Origin: Hirudo medicinalis
Lineage: Eukaryota; Annelida; Clitellata; Hirudinida; Hirudinidae
NCBI GenBank assembly: GCA_011800805.1
Contig: MPNW01000019.1
Coordinates: 124,001 to 188,000 of the forward strand
Reading direction: 5' to 3'
Length of the DNA: 64,000 nucleotides
The notes under the pieces are model-generated. The model ran no database searches. It worked only from the letters and a program-made list of their open reading frames with translations, and had not been told where the DNA came from. Position 1 is the first letter of the stretch. Every line of letters starts with the position of its first letter. Of the stretch, positions 1 to 11,700 are shown piece by piece. The translations under genes were made by a program, and so were the position numbers.

Positions 1-3000
1 GAATTTGCTTTCCGTAAAGTCGTATGCCGCAAACAAAGGTACAACTTGGCCAAGTATCACTCCAGAAGCAACATTAAGATGGCAAACTTAAAAACATCAA
101 ACGAACAAATCAACTGGGAGGAGCAGGGGAAGCCCCTGATGGAATCCAACGGAATTACTCAGCAGACCCTATCTAATAACAGACCGTCGAATCTCAACGA
201 CCCGACAGACGACATGACAATAATCGACATCTCTCCTGTAAATAAGAAAAACCACTTTCCAGAGCTTCCTAGATTCATAGTCAGCTACATATACATGTTT
301 ATCTTTGGTCTGGCGAACTGTTTCATCGTGGTAATTGCCCACGATTGGACCCCAGATAGGACCCGTTACTTACCCCTCCCAGATCTCATCCTCAACAACG
401 TTCCATATTTTCCCTGGGCATTCCGCGCTTGCGAGGCTATGGGTCTAACCCTGCTAATCATCTTCACCATCCATATGTCCCTACACAAGCACAGGTGAGG
501 AGTTTATAATACTATAGACATTAATTGTCTTATTGCACGGCTTTTATCTTCCCGAATGGGTGGCATTCATGCTATTATTTGTGAATCATTCATGGTATTC
601 ATTCCAAGCAATCCAAGTATTAGAACTTTGTTGTAGCAGCAACCAAATGCTAGATAACCAGCATGTTTATTCCGAGCTCATTACAATGGTGGCTCACATC
701 TTTTATTGTTACGATACGTTATTTACTACGATGCTGCTCGTTTCCATCGTCAAAACATTGAAAGTCATCAATACCATTCCTCCTCTGAGTTTTGCTGTTT
801 GTCATTATGTTAGTCATAGTTAAATTACAGTTATTAGAGTATTCAAATATAAGCTTGTTCCTCATTGTGATACTTCCTCGATACTCAGATTTCGTCGTTC
901 GGATTATTGTTCAATTTCGATCGCAATTTGAAGTCCCGCATTTGCAGAATAATTTCTATCAAGGAAGGAAGAATCTTTAAATGGGAATTCTAAAGAATAG
1001 GACATAATTTGATTTTCGTTCGCGGTAATCTGCAGTAATTAAGAGCTCATCAAATGTGAAAGGCGAAAGGAGAAGTGAAATGTAAATGTCAAGTGGGAAG
1101 CACAACGCTTGCAACCGATAATTTACTTTTTATCACGTGATAATTCGCGGCAAATAATAATGCCAACAATAGTGAAATGTGAAAACATTTGCATTACTCA
1201 ATTAACTCATGAATTTGGGCTATGGAATTTTTAATAAACCAATCAAAGTGCATATTTGAATATTCAAGACTGATAATTGAAGCACGTGAGTTGATAGAAC
1301 GTGATATGTTCGATTCGTACAACGAACTAATGGTAACATTCCTGACTGACGACACGCATGTGACATGACAAATGAATGAATGAATGGACGTGACACATAG
1401 CACCTCAAATTAAGTTGCAATTTCAGATTCGCCTCCCCGTTTAAAACTTCTTAATTTTGCTTTTTAGATTTGCTATTTTCGTAATTATATGTTGCAAATT
1501 ATAACAAGCGCTCAAAATCTCTCATCATCTCACGAACATCTCCCTTCAGAATAAATACTGAACTCCTCTCATTGTTAACCTTTGCCCCATAACTGGCGCT
1601 AGAAGTTTTGCTCCCTCGCGGTCTGATGGCTATACTTCTCATCTCACACTGGCAGCACGGATTCGAATCCCGTTGCGGGAGCACCGTCCAATCATCTAGC
1701 TATGTAACGGACTCTAATAAACAACAACTTTATTAACCTCAGCTTAAGATTCAATTTCGTGTTTCAATGAATAACATTCAGATTTTGAAAGTCAATTTGT
1801 TGCTGAAATTTAGCATCAATTATTGTACAAGTTATTATCGTAAATTAATATCTTCAAGTGAAGATTTGAGAAAGAAATATTTATATATATATATATAAAT
1901 ATTATAAGCAACTTAACTGTTATTAAAGTTTGAAATTTTTAATTTCGAGCCGAGAAATTCGAGGCAGCTTACGAAACTTAGTTAATTAACTTCCTAGAAA
2001 TCCTATAGCGCAACATTTGTTCTATGTAGGCCAGCAGCGGTCCAAGTATTCCGTCCCGGATTTGGGGCAAACAAGCACTTTGCATCAGAGGAAATATTCC
2101 GAAGAGTTCGGTACTTGAGAAGACTGCTTTTGAAAATGTTTTTTTTAGGGGGGGAAATTTTTTTTGGTCAGTAGCCTCTTGCTTTCAACTGTTCTCAGAA
2201 TCCACTGCACTTATTTCGGACTTTGGCAGCAATTGACGTTACTGTTTTCATCAACGTTACTTTTCTGACACATCTCAGGAAAACGCATTCATATCTCGTG
2301 CAAATTTAATTCCTTCTTCATTTGATGACGAACTCAGTAAATGGGAGAAAATACAACTTATTTGAAAACATGCCAAGTTCAACGTGGGTTTTTATCTGCT
2401 TAACCCTAGAAAATTTGAATTTCTGTTCATCGAGTCATCTTGTTGTAGGAAATCCCCACCAGGGATTGCAATAATCTTACGATAAAAAACACAACGAAAA
2501 TCATACTAATAACAACGACGTTATCGATGATGATTCAAATATGTGTTGAAGATTGATAAATTTGCGAGCATTTAAGGTTTGTTTTTTCGTTATTGCTTCC
2601 AATTGAATGGATTGCGATTGCAGGTGTTGTTTCCCTTTGAACTTGTTGTAAGTCCGCTCGTATAAGTTCTACATCTGGTTATGTCATCATTGAAATCCAT
2701 CTCGCTCTTTTTCTTCTTGTAGTTCATTTACACAGCATCACACGCACAGCATCAGAGGCCGTTTTTGTTTGCTAAATTGTGGTCTCGTAAACTTCTAAGT
2801 TTACAAATCTGCTGGTTCTTAGCAGTCTTGAATATCTATGTTTTTAAGAATTTTCTAAGTAGTTGCGAAATCACTTCAATAAGTCCGCTTACTAATAGTT
2901 CTCAACACCTTATAATGAGTTTAAACTAAACCGACCAACCAGCTAAGTAACGCTTTAGCTGTAGTTCTGGATAATGATGATGGTAGTTATGATAACGATA

Positions 3001-6000
3001 ATGTACTATCCTTTATTATGATGAAAATAAATAATTATTCACATAATGTTCTTCCTCAGTCCCAACGTTTCGTTCTTAAAATGAGTCCTCTTTTGTATCC
3101 TGTTGTAATTTACGATTTGTAAGCTAAGTTACACGATCGATTTGAGTTGAGGTTCTCTGCGTCTGTGATTTGAAAAAAAAAAATTTAAAATAACTTTGAG
3201 AGCTTCCATCGATCTATTACGGATCATGTTGATGTTTGCGCAATCATTGTTTACCTAGTAAACTTGCCAACCACTCCATCAGACGATGACTCAGCGATTA
3301 TGATAACGATTTACAGAATTTTATATTAAGCTTTGGGAAACATTGATTGCTGATGAATAAATTCTATGAGATTTGCTCCTCAATTAACAATTCAATTCTC
3401 CTACTTATTCTCAGGCACGACATTTTGTGACCTTACAGCTAGACTTCCCCGTTTCTTTCTTTTGGTACGAAATGATTTCAATAACATTTCAAGCGTTTCA
3501 TGGCGACTGCTGGCTTGTTGTCTCCTGATGACTAAATGTGCGCCTTGAACATCAAATATTAGACAAACTACTCATTAGGCTATTTTAAGAATTATCTCAC
3601 GAGGATAGAAAAAAAAATAAAACACCAGCTTTCGAATACTTCATACTTAAGGAATAATTTAATTCAAGATCATTATTCGGTCTCCTTAAAGGCAATGTTA
3701 TAATAAGATTTAAATGTGGTTTATCGATTACTTATGTTATTAATTAAGTCATATTACATAATTAAACTCTAGAAGTTCGCAATTAGTTTTCCTCAACTCT
3801 AACGTGGGAGTTGATTCCCTTTCGAGAATCCTTGTGAATGTTTTTTGGCCGATTTTTTTAATATTTTCCCGAAGTTACCAATTGTCACGGAGATTAAGCT
3901 CTGAAATGACATCACCATTCCAACCTCCAGTAACCCCTCAGATCACGCTGACATACCCCATACTAGCAGCCGATGGGCCATTGCGCAATTCAGTGAGATG
4001 TGATTAATTCCAACAATATCAGCTGACGGTTCGAACTAGTCACATTGTTGAAATTATTAATCAGGTTTGAAAGTTCGGAGTAACCTAATTAAGGAAATCT
4101 ACTTACAAATACATGTGAACTATCGTGTAAATGTTAGTTATTTCCGGTGGATGTCTTTAATGTTTGATCTATGAGGGTTAATAGCAATTCAATTGCTTCA
4201 AAATCAGCAATGGTAAACAAATAAGCAAAGTTAAATGTGAGCGTAGATTTTACATTTCTAGTGAATAAGGTGCTTCCATTTTCGCATTAATCCTACAGAA
4301 GTTCTGGAGGTGGCGAAATTGACCAGTAAACCTCTGGATATAAATAACATTGAAAATGAAACTAGGTTGAAGCTGTTCATGTCGAGTGGAATGATGATGA
4401 ATCAAAATGAGCGTCCAAGACGATCTAGAAAATGGGCTTAAACATTCAGTAGAGTTTGTTTAAACGAAGTAAGTGAGATATATATCATTAGCAGATACAA
4501 AATTATATCAGTCATGAAAGGTACTGGTTAGATTATTGTGAAGTTATTGATAAAATGTCCATCTTCACTGAAGTACCACATTGACTAGCTGTGTGTTTGC
4601 AGGGCTGCCGAGACGGGGGGAGTGCCCGGTAATTTTTGTTGGGGACCGCCTGTTGTTTAAACTATTAAAATTGCAATCGTGACCTTTTTTTGGCTTTTCC
4701 ATTACCGAATCAACATTTTTACTATTAATAGTCACTTATATCAGAACACATCAAGATTATATGACACTGCATACTGATGCTGAATGAGGTGGAATATGAA
4801 ATACAGGGAGGTCCTACCCCTTTATTACCCATTCTCGCTCTTTTGCAAATACATTTTTAGACTTGCTTTTGAGGTCAATTCAATTCAAATAAGACAATCT
4901 TTATGGTGGCGTAAGTCCGAATCACAGGACCTCAAGACCACCATAAACCGTAAAAAAGAGATCTTAACTGTAATTAATTCCATATTTTTATAAACATCTT
5001 CATACATCATGTTATTTCAATTTGTTTCCTGCATTATTACTAGTTGTTCAATTCTGGCAACTGCGTGCTAGAAAGGAAACTATCGTTTTGATTAAAGTTG
5101 ATTCAAGTCATTTCATAGCCTGGATAATCTGATTTACAATTTGCAATTACAATTAGCCGATAATTAAAGTGCCTTGTACATCCTTTTCGGATGCCAAGAC
5201 AGTGCAACAAACGAGAGCAGTACTCAAAGGCAGTGAAATAAAAATAAAGGAATGAATTTAAAAATTAAAATAAAGTAAAGCAAGCAAATAAAACATAATT
5301 AGTGGGTTGGAAATTGAATTGACTCTTTAATAATAATAGTTCATTTTTATGGCGCCATATGCAGAGCGTCAGAGGCGCCTCGGTTCTCCGTCCAACGCTA
5401 TTTTGAAGAGGTGAGTCTTTAACTGGCGCTTGAAGAGTTCGAGCGACGGTTGAGNTAATAGTTCATTTTTATGGCGCCATATGCAGAGCGTCAGAGGCGC
5501 CTCGGTTCTCCGTCCAACGCTATTTTGAAGAGGTGAGTCTTTAACTGGCGCTTGAAGAGTTCGAGCGACGGTTGAGACCTGAATTATGAAGCAAATAACA
5601 ATACCATACGAAATCTAAGTTTGACATGTTTAATGTTAAAGTGGGATCTGTCATTTAATTAGTATTTAGCGGATCGTTCGAGTGCCTTATGAATATAAGA
5701 TGACCCCTGGCAGGGCAAGCTGAGTTGCGAACATGACACATTATGTCTGTTGCCAAAGCCACAAGGAGCCAACCCAAATGATGACCATGAATCAGAAAAT
5801 ACCAAAGCAATCATTTGATAGTCATGTGGCTATTAACTTGCAAGTTCAGATAAAATGTTTATTTTATCAATTATTGATCCTTTGAGTGCTTTATGTATCT
5901 GGATAGGATATTAAAACACCTTTTAATCAATCTACCATTTATATAGCGCCCCTACCCGAGGGCGCTTCCTGGCAGAACAGGCTGGGTTACAAACACGTTG

Positions 6001-7459
6001 CGACTGTTGCCATTATTGCCTCAGGTAGGAACGCAACCCACTTGGTCAGTGCAAATATGGGTATTTGAACTGAATATAAAGTGAATTATATAATTACTTG
6101 TCTAACTTTTTATTATTTACATATTGTATACTTTAATCAAATTTTTATTCACCAGGTTCGTTATTCTCAGAAGATTTTTCATAATATATGGTACAGTGTT
6201 GTTGATGAGGTGTCCAGCCATGATACTGACATCCCTATCCATTCCAAGTCAACATTTACAGTGTGATCCTATGGTGAGAATTCCTAAGACTTCTTATAAA
6301 TCACATAATTATGCGGTGTATTATGATCACAAATATTATTTATAGTGATTATAATAATTATTAAACGATAACTAGAAAACGGGCATACATATAACAACAT
6401 AACAATATAAAACAGAGGATGTTTAAATGAATAAATTATTATTCCTGCACATGATGGCATAGCATAGTAATTACTGCATTAACTTAAATCTTAGCTTTGC
6501 TTTTTTAAACTGCTTTATTACCTGTCAAATGCTTATTGTAACCCACTTCATAGGCTGTGCTCAGAGAATATCTGAATTAAGAAGATTAGATACATTGTAA
6601 CTTTACTTCTGTTATTGTTTCAACAGTTGAACGACACTCTGTGGTCCAAGTTTCAACGAGCAGGAAGTGTGTACATGAAGATGGGTCTCTCATCTCAGGG
6701 GGTAATGACATGTGGTGACTACATGTTCAGTGGCCACACCGTTTTTCTTGCTTTGCTTAACTTCACAATTACCGAGTGTGAGTTCATTTCATTTTTCTAC
6801 TACAAATTCAATTCTAGGAATTTTGTCCAGATAAGCAATTCATTGTAAATGTTGTAATTATTATGATATGAATCATGATTTTAAAATGATCATATGTATA
6901 AAATGATTATGCATCATTCATGTATGTGTAATATGTATGTTGATATATCATCTTACTAATGGCAATGACAATTGATGTGATTTAGAAAATAGTAAAATAG
7001 TTGTTATTGAAACTTATTTACCATATAAACAATGGGAACGACTGCAATGACATATCTAAATTCTCAACAGATTCATCGATTGTGCTACTGCATATTTTCA
7101 CCTGGCTAATAACCTTGGCTGCCATGTTCTTCATTTTATTGGGAGAAGCTCATTATTCAATTGACGTCCTGATTGCATTTTTCCTCTCTGGCCTGTACTT
7201 CAACTACTACCATACCCTGGCCAATCATCACAACCCACAAAATGAATCCTCACTTCATACTCCTCCCACCTCATGGTTGAGAAGGCTTTGTTTTGTCAGG
7301 CAACGGCTAAGGATATGGGTACCATTATACAACTACTTGGAAAGGGGAACAGGAGGAGCTCCATTGCCCCATGAATTTGAATCCCCTCTTACTGCCTTCT
7401 TGAGATTTGTTCGAGGTGTTCGTCATAGAGTGATTTTAGGCAAATCTAGATTAATATGA
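1..7459 (+). CDS. SGMS: Sphingomyelin synthase (SGMS1/2 family), 4 exons, 5' end may lie outside the window
   Basis: Multi-pass Golgi or plasma-membrane enzyme that transfers phosphocholine from phosphatidylcholine to ceramide, giving sphingomyelin and diacylglycerol. Exons with matching phases: 1-494, 6156-6273, 6627-6777, 7071-7459. From the ATG at 79 the product is 357 aa, close to vertebrate SGMS2 (365); the frame is open back to base 1, so an upstream exon is possible. All four family motifs are visible: D1 ([12 protein letters not shown]), D2 (RRFF...YGT..MRC), D3 ([10 protein letters not shown]) and D4 (EAHYSIDV), so the catalytic His-His-Asp triad is intact. No SAM domain precedes the first membrane segment, as in SGMS2. 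Divergent relatives (SMSr, ceramide phosphoethanolamine synthases) share these motifs, so the head group used is inferred. Confidence 0.93.
1608..1686 (+). repeat. tRNA-like segment with pol III A/B-box resemblance, probably tRNA pseudogene or SINE head
   Basis: The segment begins GCTCCCTCGCGG and ends GCGGGAGCACC, so its ends can form an acceptor-like stem. It has a D-arm-like GTCTGATGGC and a B-box GGATTCGAATCCC. The T stem has an A-C mismatch and I cannot fold a normal anticodon arm, so a functional tRNA is unlikely. It could be the head of a tRNA-derived SINE. Confidence 0.4.
5334..5576 (+). repeat. Two identical 121-bp copies separated by one N
   Basis: Bases 5334-5454 and 5456-5576 read identically and are separated only by the N at 5455. 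Each copy contains the palindromic GGCGCC...GGCGCC core of a dispersed repeat also seen in part near 55400 (plus) and near 46235-46265 (minus). The perfect identity and the N point to an assembly gap whose two sides overlap rather than a true tandem. Confidence 0.85.
5692..5786 (-). repeat. tRNA-derived SINE, copy 1
   Basis: Read on the minus strand this copy shows an A-box-like region, a GGCAACAG core, the shared ATAATGTGTC, the B-box-like TGTTCGCAACTC and then CCCTGCCAGGGG. The same order of blocks recurs at 5939-6050, 46971-47098 and 57641-57742. It is the most diverged of the four. Confidence 0.6.
5939..6050 (-). repeat. tRNA-derived SINE, copy 2
   Basis: Minus-strand reading: A-box-like ACCAAGTGGGTTGCG, then GTTCCTACCTGAGG, ATGGCAACAGTCGC, B-box-like GTGTTTGTAACCC, CTGCCAGGAAGCGCC and an end in GGGCGCTATATAAA. 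It lies 150 bp from copy 1 in the same orientation and ends about 100 bp before exon 2 of the sphingomyelin synthase. Confidence 0.7.
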
Positions 7460-8779
7460 TGTATGTTCTCGTCTTGTAAAATTTTGTCATATTACTTTCA
7501 TAGCTTTTGTGAAACCAAGAATTATTGCTCTTTGAGGCTGAGACATTTATTTTTTCCAAATGTTTCGATGTTAAGTGAATCAGTGGCACTTTCTACATGT
7601 ATTGTTCCTCAACATCTACAAAATAAGTCTTTCATGCACAGCAATACATTCATGGTCACTTGAAACAGCATGATGATTTCAGTATGATTTTTGTCGATTT
7701 ATATAATTGTGTGAGTTCATAGAAGCCATGAAAGACCTCGGGCAAACCGGTGATGAAAAATTATCGAAAAACTATTTCAACAACGAGTACGGGCCTTATA
7801 AATGGAGGAGCTTACAAAATTGGGATTTGTGTTCCCTCCAACGAATTTTTATATTTTTGATATGCGTTGAACTTAAATCAAAGCTTCAGGTAGGTACAAA
7901 ATTGGAGATTGAGATGCTGATATTCGATAATGAACCAGTGCAGAAGTGAAGATGCTTCAGTTTTCAACCATTTCAATTTTTTTCATCTCACCTTCATCGC
8001 ACTCCATAACAAAAATTATTCAAGTTGAGGAAACCAGATTAATTCATTTTATGGGCTGTTTCACCGCCGATCTCACAAACGTTCATTTTGCCTCCGTTCT
8101 ATTTTTGACCTTTTTAATCAAATACAAATATCGCAAACTGTCGTTGGAGGTTGTAACTAATGATAAATTATGATGCTGGAAAGGTTTGAGGCACTCTCGT
8201 CGAACAGGGTAATTATTATTAGGGACCTGAGAAATTAATAACAACGTTTTTTCCCCAATTAAGAAACAGTGTTTCTCCGCTCCGAATTACCACCGTAAGC
8301 GAGAAATGGGGATTGTAAGTAATTAGCCGAACTCTTTCACTAACTCAGACCAAATGAAGCAGGACATCAACATTAGGATAAATTAATAATTTCCAAAAAT
8401 CAATGATGCACAAATATGTAAATGGAATGCCTTTATGTACAAACACCACAAACGTGTATATAAACGAGTTTAGTCAGCAACATCCTTTTTTTTATGTAGT
8501 AATTTAATTGCTTAATTTAATACCATATTTGTCTACAAGCATCAAACCTTGAAAGGAAGTTCAACCCCTCAGTAGCATACATTAGAAGATTTAATTAATT
8601 TTAAAGAAATATTAAAATTTTAAATTGAGAACCGATTCTAATTTACAACTAGGTTCTTGGGAGTCAGCTTGGAATGTGTTGGGATTTCAGTTCCAGAAGT
8701 TCATCCATCTAATAAATAAATAAATAAATAAATAAATAAATTCAAATTAAAACAAATGGAAGTTAAGCTTAAAGCTCCT
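7460..8779. other. Region between converging sphingomyelin synthase and TMF1 genes
   Basis: Presumed 3' UTRs of the two convergent genes. Open frames at 7463-7663, 7707-7949 and 7946-8173 (plus) have no recognisable family and look like chance frames. An (AAAT)n tract lies at 8711-8741, just beyond the TMF1 stop codon. I see no other gene. Confidence 0.5.
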
Positions 8780-11700
8780 TCAGCGAGGAAAGCAAACCTG
8801 GCACTTATAAATCTCCTTGATGTCTTGAAGATCCATCCTCAGTTCCTCAGCCTCTTCAACTTTCTCTCCGTACATCTGAAGGAGTGCATTGTGTCTGTCA
8901 CTCACCTCCTAGAAGGACAACGTTAATTTGTGGTACTACTGGCAATTACAACCAATTGCCTAATACTGTTAATAATCTTTTCAAGGGGTGCTAATTAGCA
9001 AAGTTTATGAATGGTTCAGAGATCAGCATTTTTTTCATGGAGAATTTATAAGCAAATGTGCAATCCTGCTAAAAGCAACCACATTAGGGCTTATAATAAA
9101 GTGCATGAAAAACTCAAATTTTAACAGTGGACAATTGCAAGAATAGGCATTCGAAGAAGCACTCATGTTACGGTATTAAATTAATGGTCATTACACCAGA
9201 TTATGCATAAAGTTGATCAGCAGCAAACATGTGGCAATTGAGTGAACCCACCTTAAACTGCATTTCAAGTTCTGAATGAAACTCCAACTTATTCTGCAGC
9301 TCTTCGTTCAACATCGACATATTGACAAGCTCCTGGGATAATGACTCTCTTGTTCTCTCAAGTTCTGATATGTTGGACTGAAATTAGCTTAATAATAGAC
9401 TCTAATCATTTATATTAAAAATCATTTTCAACTTTCGTAGTATACAATTTTGATGAAAGCATAACTTAGTACAAAGTAATTAATTAAAAAAAACTACAAG
9501 AATGTCCTACAAGAAGTTGAGAGATCTCCCCCTGTCTGAGCTTAAGTTGTGACTGCAGGTTCTCAATGACGGTGGAGCCCGAAGCTCCTCTGATGCTTTC
9601 GTAGACCGACTGCCTTCCACTTCCCTCCAGGTAAAAACTCCTGTTCATGCTTCTCTCCTGACTATCGTCCTTAAATTAATATCAATTAGTCATTATTATT
9701 AATGTCATAACTCTAATAATAATGCCTAGTTAGTATTCATAAACCGAAGCAATAATGGTTTCGATAATTAGTCTTAAGAATGAAAATAATTACACGAGAA
9801 TAAAACGCAAAAGGAGAAGGAAGAGGAACAATGCTGACATTTGTGGGCGTCGAGGTGACGGAATACCTCAGGACATCCTCCGAAGGTTGAGGTGTCGGAG
9901 TTGACTTCAACGACCAATTCTGAAGTTGAACCTCCTGCAACGTCACGACAATTGAATTGTCGACAAACGAGTTGCCACATTCTGTAGGCATTCAATTTCA
10001 ATTCACCATCTCCCATGCATCCTAACAACCCTCACCTTCTCCTTGAGTTGGTCGCAAATCACAACGTTTTTCTTCTTCTCCACATCTGCTTTAATTCTTT
10101 CCATATCCACCTGGTTTTCTAAGAGAATCTACCCAGAAGAGAGAGAAAATAAACAATAATTTAATGAATATTTCAAAATTCGCACGCTGTATTGGATGGC
10201 TCTAGAATGTAGTGAAACAATAAAGATCAATTTCTTAGCTTTTAAAGACAATCACTCTCAATGTTTCAAATCATTCTGAAAACACCATCTTTTATAATTA
10301 TACCTAAATAATAGAATTGGGAATAAAAATAATATTAATATTAACAATAGCAGCGTTTTAATAAAAAAAATAAACCACTCAATTATTTTACCTTTTCTTT
10401 CTTCAAATCTTTTATTTCTTCTTCAAGCTTTCTGATCAAAGTGTCTTTTTGTGCAGTGACTCTAACAACAACGAATTGAATGAATTAAGCTTAATAATAG
10501 TAACAACAACAATTTAAAGTAAGTTAAGCTAATTACATGTGCTTTGTTTCTTCGAGGGCTCCAAGTTTTGATCTCTCCATTTCAAGTTCTGCCTGCAGTC
10601 TTGCTTTGTCCTGTCTCAGAGAGGAGACCTAAGATGGATGAACGTATCAGATATTATTATGATAGTCTGATGAATTGTTATGCACTCCATCCAAAGACAT
10701 GGGAATGGCATTTGTCATAAATAATCATACTAAAATAAATCAAATCAGAACATCCTCTCTCATTATTTGAGAATAAATGAAGGCTGCTTATGTAAAGAAC
10801 CACCACCCAACAGCAACATTTTCAGATCCACATGTCTAACACAATCAGGCCTCCATTGCAACTTTAATAGCTTTATTTTCCACATTATACTAATGATGAG
10901 TTTTTTGTACCTGAATGTCGAGCGAATTGACACGTGTTGAAAGTTCCATGAGGTTCTCTGAGGCATTCCTCTCCTTCTCCACTGCTGAAACCAGTTGGTG
11001 CTGAGCCTCAGCTGAATTATACAATTGAATGAACTTAATCTATTATTAATTATTACTCAATTTATTCCTTCAAAACAATTATAAGAAATAAAAATTACAT
11101 TTACTTCATGTAGAAGCAATAGTGAAAACGTAAGGAAAATGTGTGATCACCCAATCTGTCGGAAAGATTTCTTTCGATTCGTTCAAAGTTGGCGGATTGA
11201 ACGGCGAACGTTGATTGGATGTTTTCAATTTGTCGCAACAACGGACGAGTGGCTGAAAAAGAAAACAAGAGAAGTTAAAAGTTCATCATCATCATCATCA
11301 TCATTAACCTGTTTTTCAGCAAATGTTAAAACAACAACCAGGAAGTAATTCGTGATGCACAATTAATTGCAAAAGTCAAGACTGGCCCATACATTTAATG
11401 GTTTACTGAATAATATAATATTTAATATAATAAAATATAATATTTTGATAATATATTTATTAATTATGAATAACTGATGAATGAAATGGTACAATTTAAA
11501 AATAACACCAGAATTCTTATTCAAATAGATACCTGTGGAAACACTTTGGGTGAGTTCTTGATTCCTCTCTTCAGCTTCTTGCAACCTCTGATAAATTTAA
11601 TTAAAGAAATTTAATGAAAAGTATTAAAATGTCACAAGCGCGCGCACAAGCACAACCTGTTGGAGATCGGAAATTTCTTGTCTCAGAGAATCCTCACGTC

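Larger units (their letters stand above)
495..6155 (+). other. Large first intron of the sphingomyelin synthase gene
   Basis: About 5.7 kb between the GTGAGG donor after 494 and the CACCAG acceptor before 6156. I see no host exon in it. It holds a tRNA-like segment near 1610-1685, a possible hAT terminus at 4600, a 121-bp duplication around an N at 5455, and two minus-oriented SINE copies at 5692-5786 and 5939-6050. Short open frames here have no recognisable similarity. Confidence 0.6.

Noticed and set aside
1608..1686. Functional tRNA gene
   Set aside because: The acceptor-like ends and B box are good, but the T stem has a mismatch and no anticodon arm can be folded.
7707..8173. Two frames after the sphingomyelin synthase stop as a small gene
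   Set aside because: No splice context or family similarity; composition like the surrounding non-coding DNA.
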